Below, one piece after another: positions 1-7,695 of a DNA stretch of 8,104 nucleotides; the stretch's first letter is position 1; every line of letters begins with the position of its first letter. The stretch is taken from the NCBI GenBank assembly GCA_903834645.1, contig CAILKA010000188.1, positions 1 through 8,104 on the forward strand, read 5' to 3'. Origin of the DNA: an uncultured beta proteobacterium. GTDB taxonomy: Bacteria > Pseudomonadota > Gammaproteobacteria > Burkholderiales > Burkholderiaceae_C. The notes under the pieces are model-generated. The model was not told where the DNA came from. It saw only the letters and a program-made list of their open reading frames with translations, and made no database searches. Position numbers and translations under genes: made by a program.

Positions 1-177
1 CATGGGGGGCGGTGCGGCGGGCGCAGATGCCGCGCCAGGCGGCGCGCCCGGCACGGCGGGCGTCGCGCGGCTCCCCCGAGGCTGTGGCGGAGCGAGCCAC
101 CCGCGCACGCCGGCGAGCCAGCCCAGCGCCACGGTGGCGAAGATCGCCAGCAGCTTGTAGGCAACCTCCGGCGTCAC
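1..177 (-). CDS. N-terminal fragment of a membrane protein, possibly AEC-family transporter (cut by window edge)
   Basis: An open frame runs from a GTG at 175-177 (complement) to the window edge, 59 codons without a stop, so it is 5'-complete and 3'-truncated. Residues 1-28 begin MTPEVAYKLL and continue into one hydrophobic helix ending GWLAGVRGWL. This resembles the first membrane segment of auxin-efflux-carrier (AEC) family transporters, which often start with such a helix followed by a small basic turn. Residues 29-59 are Pro/Ala/Gly-rich (APPQPRGSR, then GAPPGAASAPAAPPP), which is not a standard part of that family. The usual second segment (RVLxxAAFxxFVPALLF type) is not visible in any of the three frames before the edge. 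It follows topB by 37 bp on the same strand and could be co-transcribed. The ribosome-binding site is weak. It could equally be an unrelated single-pass protein with a Pro-rich linker. Confidence 0.4.
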   Translation of the reverse strand, partial: MTPEVAYKLLAIFATVALGWLAGVRGWLAPPQPRGSRATPAVPGAPPGAASAPAAPPPM

Positions 178-214
178 CGGCGGCTTTCGAGATGCGTGGG
201 CGCAGGCCGCACGC

Positions 215-2806
<2,592 letters not shown>

Positions 2807-2816
2807 CTGTCCTTCC
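2807..2816 (-). promoter_or_regulatory. topB ribosome-binding site
   Basis: On the minus strand GGAAGGACAG directly precedes the topB ATG. The purine-rich GGAAGGA is a good Shine-Dalgarno match, though its spacing to the start is short (about 3-4 nt). It decides the start at the Met beginning MGKSLIIAEKPS over the upstream in-frame codons. Confidence 0.65.
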
Positions 2817-2826
2817 ACGGCTGGCC

Positions 2827-2856
2827 GTGACCCAAGCCCCGGCGCTTGCCTACAAT
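2827..2856 (+). promoter_or_regulatory. Predicted sigma-70-type promoter for the SET/birA cluster
   Basis: GTGACC (2827-2832, four of six matches to TTGACA) is separated by 18 bp from TACAAT (2851-2856, five of six matches to TATAAT). Transcription would begin near 2863, exactly where the alternating pyrimidine/purine tract starts, giving a leader of about 47 nt before the SET start codon. No equally good promoter is visible for topB on the opposite strand of the same 103-bp region. The call is by eye only. Confidence 0.45.
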
Positions 2857-2862
2857 CCGCCT

Positions 2863-2889
2863 CGCGCGTACGCACGTGCACGCGCGCGC
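2863..2889. repeat. 27-bp perfect alternating pyrimidine/purine tract with dyad symmetry in the topB/SET divergent region
   Basis: Every base from 2863 to 2889 alternates pyrimidine then purine, mostly CG steps with a few TA, CA and TG steps. Such tracts are the classic sequence that can flip to left-handed Z-DNA under negative supercoiling. The tract also contains an inverted repeat, CGCGCGT (2863-2869) against ACGCGCG (2880-2886), and an inner 8-bp palindrome GCACGTGC (2872-2879). It could therefore extrude as a hairpin or serve as a symmetric protein-binding site. It lies at the predicted transcription start of the SET gene and upstream of the topB start. Confidence 0.7.
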
Positions 2890-2909
2890 CCATGAATTCA
2901 CTGTAACCA

Positions 2910-3395
2910 ATGAAGCCGACCCCGCAAGGCCCTGACGCAAACCCAGCCGGCCGCCGCATCCAGGTGCGCCGCAGCGGCGTGCACGGCAAGGGTGTGTTCG
3001 CCCTGCGCCCGATCGCCGCCGGCGAGCCGGTCATCGAGTACACCGGCGAGCGCATCACGTGGAAGGAGGCGCTGCGGCGCCACCCGCACGACCCGAAGGA
3101 TCCGAACCATACCTTCTACTTCCACATCGATGACGGCCACGTGATCGATGCGCTGTACGGAGGCAATGCCTCGCGCTGGATCAACCACGCGTGCGAGCCC
3201 AACTGCGAAGCCGACGAACAGGACGGGCGGGTCTTCATCCGGGCGCTGCGCGACATCTCGCCCGGCGAGGAGCTCTACTACGACTACGGTCTCGTGATCG
3301 ACGAGCGCTACACCCCGAAGCTGAAGAAGGAGTATGCGTGCCGCTGCGGCAGCCCGATCTGCCGGGGCACGATGCTCTCGCCCAAGCGGCGCTGA
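2910..3395 (+). CDS. SET-domain protein-lysine N-methyltransferase with post-SET motif
   Basis: A compact 161-residue protein that is essentially one SET domain plus a post-SET tail. SET enzymes transfer methyl groups from S-adenosylmethionine to lysine side chains of proteins. The order of motifs is complete: GVHGKGVFA (23-31), YTGE (44-47), an HTFYFHID strand (67-74), the knot motif SRWINHACEPNC (88-99) with N92-H93, and the catalytic ELYYDYG (121-127). The post-SET cysteines C144, C146 and C151 (CRCGSPICRG) would bind zinc together with a cysteine of the NHxC motif, by analogy with MLL/SET1-type enzymes. No pre-SET domain, signal peptide or membrane segment is present, so it should be cytoplasmic. 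The ATG at 2910 lacks a clear Shine-Dalgarno, and an upstream ATG at 2892 hits a stop after four codons. birA starts 22 bp downstream. The substrate cannot be read from sequence. Confidence 0.93.
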   Translation: MKPTPQGPDANPAGRRIQVRRSGVHGKGVFALRPIAAGEPVIEYTGERITWKEALRRHPHDPKDPNHTFYFHIDDGHVIDALYGGNASRWINHACEPNCEADEQDGRVFIRALRDISPGEELYYDYGLVIDERYTPKLKKEYACRCGSPICRGTMLSPKRR

Positions 3396-3417
3396 AGCGA
3401 CCGAGCATCGCCCTGCC

Positions 3418-4266
3418 GTGACGCCCGCGCCGACGCTGGACTGGCAGGCCGAGCCCCTGCAGGCTGCCCTGCAGGCGCTGCGCCCGGGGCTTGTGGTGCA
3501 GGTGCTCGCGCAGGATGCCTCCACCAACGCCACCCTCCTGGCCCGCATGCGGGAAGGGGAGCACCCCGCAGCGGGCTGCCTGCTCGTGGCCGAGCACCAG
3601 ACGGCTGGCCGCGGCCGCATGGGCCGCACCTGGCACGCGTCGCGCGGTGACTCACTGACCTTCTCACTGGGCCTGCCGTACGCCCCCGCGCAGTGGTCAG
3701 GCCTGTCGCTGGCGGTGGGCGTGGCGCTGGCCGATGCGCTCGACCCCTCGGGTGCCATCGGCCTGAAGTGGCCCAACGACCTGTGGCTGCGCGGCGCGCA
3801 GGGCAGCCCCGGGCGCAAGCTTGGCGGAATCCTGATCGAGACGGTGGCAGCGGCCGCCGGGCGGCAGTGCGTCATTGGCGTGGGGCTCAACGTGCGCGCC
3901 CTCGCCTTCGCGGGCCGGAACGCGGGCCAGGCATCGGGCCTCTCCACGGGCCTCGCCAGCCTGCAAGAGATCGACCCGCACGCCAGCGCGCCGGCAGCGC
4001 TGCACCGCCTGGCCGGGCCGCTGCTGCGCGCGCTGCAGGTCTTCGAGCGCGAGGGCTTTGGGGCCTTCGCCCCGGACTTCGCGCGGCGCGACCTGCTGCG
4101 CGGCCTGCAGGTCACGACGACACAGCCGGGCTTGCCTGCAGGCCAGGCGGCTGGGGTGGGTGACGACGGGGCCCTGCTGCTGCGCGACGAGGCGGGGCGG
4201 ATGCACCGCCTCACCTCCGGCGAGGTCAGCGTCCGGCCGCTGCCAGCCACGCAGGAGCCCGCCTGA
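3418..4266 (+). CDS. birA: Biotin-[acetyl-CoA-carboxylase] ligase, monofunctional
   Basis: Biotin protein ligase of 282 residues. It activates biotin with ATP to biotinyl-5'-AMP and transfers it to a lysine of biotin-carrier proteins such as AccB. The catalytic domain shows STNATLL (35-41), the biotin/ATP loop GRGRMGRTWHA (64-74), KWPNDLWL (117-124), KLGGILIE (134-141) and IGVGLNV (153-159). A small C-terminal domain follows (about 228-275, LLRGLQVTTT to SGEVSVRP). There is no N-terminal helix-turn-helix, so it is a class I enzyme that should not act as the biotin-operon repressor. The GTG at 3418-3420 is preferred because an ATG in frame at 3334 would overlap the SET gene by 62 nt and add an unconserved Ala/Arg-rich stretch. 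The ribosome-binding site at the GTG is poor, so the start is less certain than the product. Its stop overlaps the next start by one base, suggesting translational coupling. Confidence 0.94.
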   Translation: MTPAPTLDWQAEPLQAALQALRPGLVVQVLAQDASTNATLLARMREGEHPAAGCLLVAEHQTAGRGRMGRTWHASRGDSLTFSLGLPYAPAQWSGLSLAVGVALADALDPSGAIGLKWPNDLWLRGAQGSPGRKLGGILIETVAAAAGRQCVIGVGLNVRALAFAGRNAGQASGLSTGLASLQEIDPHASAPAALHRLAGPLLRALQVFEREGFGAFAPDFARRDLLRGLQVTTTQPGLPAGQAAGVGDDGALLLRDEAGRMHRLTSGEVSVRPLPATQEPA

Positions 4267-4547
4267 TGCGGGCGTGGGTCCTGGCGCTGGTGGTCGCCAA
4301 CCTGGCTTTCTTCGTCTGGACACAGGGCTGGGTATCGCCTTGGTTGCCCGCGCCTTGGCAGGGGCAACGAGAACCGCAGCGCGTGCTCGGGCAGGTCAAC
4401 CCGGAACGGGTGGCGGTGCGGCGAACCGATGCAGCGGTGACGGCACCCGCGGGGGCATCCGCGGGTGCATCCGCCGCTGCTTCGGGAGCCTCTGGCGCAA
4501 GGCGCAGCGGGGCCCCGGCATCCGGCCCGACGGGCTCAGTGCGCTGA
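4266..4547 (+). CDS. Small single-pass membrane protein, SPOR-type anchor lacking the SPOR domain
   Basis: A 93-residue protein whose ATG shares its A with the birA TGA stop. Residues 1-19 (MRAWVLALVVANLAFFVWT) form one membrane helix. It is followed by a periplasm-side stretch with REPQRVLGQVNPERV (about 36-50). That arrangement matches, from memory, the N-terminal part of SPOR-domain proteins often found after birA in Burkholderiales. Those continue into a SPOR domain of about 70 residues that binds denuded peptidoglycan. Here residues 60-93 are instead low-complexity Ala/Gly/Ser (AGASAGASAAAS), and the protein ends. I looked for a SPOR-like sequence in the three plus-strand frames after the stop and saw none, as that DNA encodes the protease tail on the other strand. 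It is likely co-expressed with birA. The function is uncertain, and the family link is inference from the N-terminus only. Confidence 0.65.
   Translation: MRAWVLALVVANLAFFVWTQGWVSPWLPAPWQGQREPQRVLGQVNPERVAVRRTDAAVTAPAGASAGASAAASGASGARRSGAPASGPTGSVR
4443..4468. repeat. Perfect 10-bp inverted repeat within a 12-bp direct repeat
   Basis: GCACCCGCGG (4443-4452) and its exact complement CCGCGGGTGC (4459-4468) flank a 6-nt loop. This makes a very stable GC-only-loop hairpin inside the coding region of the small membrane protein. The same bases contain a near-perfect 12-bp tandem repeat (GCGGGGGCATCC then GCGGGTGCATCC), which encodes the repeated Ala-Gly-Ala-Ser. No T-run follows, so it is not a standard terminator, but the RNA hairpin could slow ribosomes or polymerase. 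Confidence 0.6.
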
Positions 4548-6608
4548 CGGCCCCCTGGAGCGGGCATGCGCCGTGCGGGCTCGCCTGGGCCGCAGCGCCC
4601 AGGCCGCCAGAGCCAAACCGCACAGCCACAGGCCCGACAGCGCGCCCCCGCCCGAACCGGAGCTCGGCTCAGGCGCAGGAGTGGGGGGCGGCGTGGGGGT
4701 GGGCGGTGTGACCACCGCCGCAGCCACCACCGACACGCTCAATTGCGTGGTCGCCTGGGCGCCCAGGCTGTCGGTGACGGTCAGGCGCACGGTGAAGGTG
4801 CCAGCCGCCGAGGGCAGCAGCGATGTGGTCGTTGCGTTGGTGGCGGTGCTGAAACCGTTGACGATGCCCCCGCCGTCCACGAGCTCCCACGCGTAGCTGC
4901 TCAGGGTCCTCCCGGAGGGAGCCGAGGAGGCGTCGGCGGTGAGCTGCACGGGGCTGGACGCCGTGGGCGTGGTGGTGCTCACCTGGATGCGCGCCACCGG
5001 AGTGGCCGCCGCCGCCGCGACCGCCGCTGAAGCGTCGACCATGCCTGCCCCGCACAGCGCCGTGGTGCAGTAGCACTGCAGCTGGTCGGTCCCGTCGGGC
5101 GCGCGGCAGGCCTGGACGGGCGTGCTGTCGTCGGGCCCGTTGTCGGCGCCGCTCGTGGGGAAAGGCCGCGCCGTGGATTGCAGCAAGGCCTTGACCTGGG
5201 CCGGCGTCATCTGCGGGCGCACCGACAGCATGAGGGCCGCCACGCCCGAGACGATCGGCGCGGCAAAGCTCGTGCCCACCGAGTAGGCGTAGCTGTCGGA
5301 GTAGCGAGAGCCGCCGGCTTCGGGCCCGCGCGAGCCGCTGTTGCCCGCGGTCTGGATCGGGTACAGGCAGGCCGAGCCCGCGGTGATGTTCACGCAGTTG
5401 CCCGCGGGTGCGGCGATCGACAGCTCGGGGCCGAGGTCGGAGAAGCCCACCTTCGTTCCGGCGTGGCGCAGCCCGCCCACGGACACCACGCCCGGACAGT
5501 TGGCCGGCGCGCCCGGAGCCCGGCCGGCGCTGTTACCGGCAGCCACGACAACGACCGCGCCCTTGGCCGTCACTTCCTCGATCGCACGCGGATAGGCCGA
5601 GCCGGAACAGGAGCCATCGCCGCCCAGGCTGAGGTTGATGACGCGCGCGGGCCGGGCAGGTGCGGGGTAGCCCGGCAACTCGACGCCCGCCGCCCAGCGC
5701 ATGCCGGCGGCGATGTCGGAGTCGAAGCCTCCGCACTTGCCGAGCACGCGCACCGCCATCACGCGCGCACCCGGGGCCACGCCTGCCATGCCCAGCCCGT
5801 TGTTCGCCGCAGCGCCCACGATGCTCGCCACGCGGGTGCCGTGCCAGGAGCTGCCCGATACGCCGCAATCCTTGAAGGTGCCCGCGGCGTTCTCCTGGGA
5901 GGTGACCCAATCGCCCGGGTCCTCGGGGTCCGCGTCGCGGCCGTCGCCGTCGTTGGCGTACTCGGAGCGGGTGATGAAGTCGTAGCCGGAGACGAGCTGG
6001 CCGCGAAGGTCTTCGTGCGAAGACCAGACGCCGGTGTCGAGCACGGCCACGACGACCTCCGCGCTGCCGGTGGTGCGGTCCCAGGCGGTCTGCACGTTCG
6101 CCGCCGAGCGCAGGGTATCGGTGGGCGCGCGCAGGTGCCACTGCCCCGCCTCGGGCCCGCGCGTGCCCTGGCCCGTGAGGAACAGCGGGTCGTTGGGCAC
6201 CCACAACGCCCGGCGGCGGCGGTCGACCACCACCTCCTCCACATCGGGATCTGCGGCCAGGCGCCGCGCGAGCGCCTCCGAGCTCAGCCCGGAGGCGGTC
6301 AGGACGTGCGCGCGCTGCGCGACCACGCGGCCGGCCTGCAACGCCACACCCGAGCGCGCAGCCAGCCTGTCGGCCCGGCTCTGGTGCGTGCGCCGCACCT
6401 CCTCGGAGGAGGCACCGGATCGCAGCGGGTGAGCGCGCGCCAGGGGCGCATCGGCGCGCCAGGTGACGATCACGCGGGCCTGGGCCTGTGCGTCCGGCGT
6501 GGGCGCAGGCAGGGTCGCTGCGGCGGCCGTCCAGGCCAGAGACACCGGCCACACGCCCAGCACGAGCGTGGCCACCCACTTGCGCAGCACCCGCACTTCG
6601 ATCGCCAT
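4536..6608 (-). CDS. Secreted subtilisin-like serine protease (S8) with PKD-like domain and C-terminal sorting tail
   Basis: A 690-residue preproprotease. A signal peptide spans about 1-31 (basic RVLRK, hydrophobic core, cleavage near WTAAAA). An inhibitor-type propeptide follows to about 135 and ends in a basic run (DRRRR). The S8 catalytic domain (about 155-525) has all key residues: D191 in VAVLDTGVW, H256 in SWHGTRVAS, oxyanion N359 in VVAAGNS, and S447 in VGTSFAAP. The acidic loop NDGDGRDADPEDPGDW (220-234) is typical of the AprV2/BprV-like subset of extracellular proteases. Ten cysteines between 248 and 519 suggest disulfides. A PKD-like beta domain covers about 537-627, then a Thr/Pro linker. 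The end (SSGSGGG, helix to about 672, RPRRAR) resembles a GlyGly-CTERM sorting signal. There is no clear Shine-Dalgarno, so the start rests on the signal peptide. It lies 63 bp after gap, and its 3' end overlaps the opposing small gene by 12 nt. Confidence 0.93.
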   Translation of the reverse strand: MAIEVRVLRKWVATLVLGVWPVSLAWTAAAATLPAPTPDAQAQARVIVTWRADAPLARAHPLRSGASSEEVRRTHQSRADRLAARSGVALQAGRVVAQRAHVLTASGLSSEALARRLAADPDVEEVVVDRRRRALWVPNDPLFLTGQGTRGPEAGQWHLRAPTDTLRSAANVQTAWDRTTGSAEVVVAVLDTGVWSSHEDLRGQLVSGYDFITRSEYANDGDGRDADPEDPGDWVTSQENAAGTFKDCGVSGSSWHGTRVASIVGAAANNGLGMAGVAPGARVMAVRVLGKCGGFDSDIAAGMRWAAGVELPGYPAPARPARVINLSLGGDGSCSGSAYPRAIEEVTAKGAVVVVAAGNSAGRAPGAPANCPGVVSVGGLRHAGTKVGFSDLGPELSIAAPAGNCVNITAGSACLYPIQTAGNSGSRGPEAGGSRYSDSYAYSVGTSFAAPIVSGVAALMLSVRPQMTPAQVKALLQSTARPFPTSGADNGPDDSTPVQACRAPDGTDQLQCYCTTALCGAGMVDASAAVAAAAATPVARIQVSTTTPTASSPVQLTADASSAPSGRTLSSYAWELVDGGGIVNGFSTATNATTTSLLPSAAGTFTVRLTVTDSLGAQATTQLSVSVVAAAVVTPPTPTPPPTPAPEPSSGSGGGALSGLWLCGLALAAWALRPRRARTAHARSRGPSAH
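4583..4604. other. 8-bp GC-rich hairpin near the convergent gene ends
   Basis: GCCTGGGC (4583-4590) and GCCCAGGC (4597-4604) are exact complements separated by 6 nt. The hairpin lies 35 nt beyond the stop of the plus-strand cluster and inside the last codons of the protease. It could help end plus-strand transcription or stabilise that mRNA, but there is no T-run on either side. It also encodes the conserved-looking Ala-Trp-Ala-Leu-Arg part of the protease tail, so it may be a coding by-product. Confidence 0.3.
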
Positions 6609-6671
6609 GGTGGAAGTGTAGGCCCCGGCCGCAGGCCCTGGTCCGGATAATCCTGTAAAGGTGCGCCGTGC

Positions 6672-7670
6672 TCAGCGGCTGATCACCTGGACCATCTCCA
6701 GCACCTTGTTGGAGTAACCCCACTCGTTGTCGTACCAGGCCACGACCTTGATGAAGGTGCGGTCCAGCGCGATGCCGGCCTCGGCGTCGAAGACGCTGGT
6801 GCAGGGCTCGCCGCGGAAGTCCGTGGCCACCACCTTGTCCTCGGTGTAGGCGAGCACGCCCTTCATGGGGCCGGCAGCAGCCGCCTTCATGGCCGCGCAG
6901 ATCTCGTCGTAGCCGGCCTCCTTGACGAGCTCCACCGTGAGGTCCACCACCGACACGTCGGAGGTGGGCACACGGAAAGACATGCCGGTGAGCTTCTTGT
7001 TGAGCTCGGGGATCACCACGCCCACGGCCTTGGCTGCGCCGGTGGAGCTCGGGATGATGTTCTCGAGGATGCCGCGCCCGCCGCGCCAGTCCTTGTTGCT
7101 CGGGCCGTCCACGGTCTTCTGCGTGGCGGTGGCGGCGTGCACGGTGGTCATCAGGCCGCGCTTGATGCCCCAGTTGTCGTTCAGCACCTTGGCCACGGGG
7201 GCCAGGCAGTTGGTGGTGCAGCTCGCGTTGCTGACGATCGCCTGGCCGGCGTAGCTGCCGTGGTTGACGCCGTAGACGAACATCGGCGTGTCGTCCTTCG
7301 AAGGCGCGCTCATCACGACCTTCTTCGCACCGGCGTCGAGGTGCTTCTGGGCGGTTTCCTTCGTCAGGAACAGGCCCGTGGCCTCGACCACCACATCTGC
7401 ACCCACCTCGCCCCACTTGAGCTCGGCGGGGTCCTTCAGGGCCGTCAGGCGGATGCGCCGCCCGTTGACGATGAGCGTGCTGCCCTCCACCGCGACCTCG
7501 CCCTTGAAGCGGCCGTGCACGCTGTCGTACTTCAGCATGTAGGCCAGGTAGTCGGGCTCGAGCAGGTCGTTGATGCCGACGATCTCGATGCCGGGGAAGT
7601 TCTGCACGGCGGCACGAAACACCATGCGACCGATGCGGCCGAAGCCGTTGATGCCAACCTTGATGGTCAT
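6672..7670 (-). CDS. gap: Type I glyceraldehyde-3-phosphate dehydrogenase
   Basis: A 332-residue cytoplasmic enzyme that oxidises and phosphorylates glyceraldehyde-3-phosphate to 1,3-bisphosphoglycerate with NAD in glycolysis, or runs in reverse in gluconeogenesis or the Calvin cycle. The NAD-binding fold opens with VGINGFGRIGR (5-15). D35, after the second strand, fits NAD rather than NADP preference. The catalytic pair is C151 in SNASCTTNC and H178 in TTVHAATATQ. The S-loop (DGPSNKDWRGGRG, 188-200), PSSTGAAKAVG (207-217) and AWYDNEWGYS (311-320) are all present. Length is normal for the family. An AGGAGG ribosome-binding site lies 8 nt before the ATG. The gene starts 25 bp after the transketolase stop with no terminator between, so the two are very probably one operon. 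A pgk gene, common next to gap in related bacteria, is not here. The protease comes next instead. Confidence 0.98.
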   Translation of the reverse strand: MTIKVGINGFGRIGRMVFRAAVQNFPGIEIVGINDLLEPDYLAYMLKYDSVHGRFKGEVAVEGSTLIVNGRRIRLTALKDPAELKWGEVGADVVVEATGLFLTKETAQKHLDAGAKKVVMSAPSKDDTPMFVYGVNHGSYAGQAIVSNASCTTNCLAPVAKVLNDNWGIKRGLMTTVHAATATQKTVDGPSNKDWRGGRGILENIIPSSTGAAKAVGVVIPELNKKLTGMSFRVPTSDVSVVDLTVELVKEAGYDEICAAMKAAAAGPMKGVLAYTEDKVVATDFRGEPCTSVFDAEAGIALDRTFIKVVAWYDNEWGYSNKVLEMVQVISR

Positions 7671-7684
7671 GGGGAGGTCCTCCT
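7671..7684 (-). promoter_or_regulatory. Strong gap ribosome-binding site within a small inverted repeat
   Basis: The minus strand reads AGGAGGACCTCCCC immediately before the gap ATG. AGGAGG is a near-perfect Shine-Dalgarno at 8-nt spacing. GGAG and the following CTCC are complementary around a 3-nt loop, so a 4-bp hairpin could partly mask the site. Confidence 0.7.
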
Positions 7685-7695
7685 GGGTCTGAATC

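Noticed and set aside
2807..3058. N-terminal extension of topB by 84 codons
   Set aside because: It would overlap the start of the divergent SET gene. The family N-terminus begins exactly at MGKSLIIAEKPS, with a Shine-Dalgarno in front.
3334..3417. Upstream ATG start for birA
   Set aside because: It would overlap the SET gene by 62 nt and add a low-complexity Ala/Arg stretch. The GTG at 3418 fits the gene junction better.
2898..4367. Minus-strand frame of 489 codons antisense to SET and birA
   Set aside because: No domain is recognisable, and both genes on the plus strand have complete signature motifs.
2910..4547. SET-birA-anchor cluster as a new defence or modification system
   Set aside because: birA is a housekeeping gene with its own function, the third gene lacks a functional domain, and there are no mobile-element marks nearby. 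The grouping looks like ordinary compact gene packing.
4548..4720. Frameshifted SPOR domain after the small membrane gene
   Set aside because: None of the three plus-strand frames shows SPOR-like sequence. The DNA encodes the protease C-terminus on the minus strand.
5178..6650. Plus-strand frame of 490 codons antisense to the protease
   Set aside because: It is a GC-rich shadow frame with no recognisable domain, opposite an intact S8 catalytic triad.
6646..6651. GATAAT as a plus-strand -10 element between the protease and gap
   Set aside because: There is no -35 element at a suitable distance, and no plus-strand gene follows.
6609..6671. Terminator between gap and the protease
   Set aside because: Only a 4-bp GGCC stem with a 3-nt loop is present, with no T-run, which is too weak to call.
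5533..7416. Minus-strand frame spanning gap and the protease
   Set aside because: It crosses two real genes out of frame and the product is Arg/Gly-rich without motifs.
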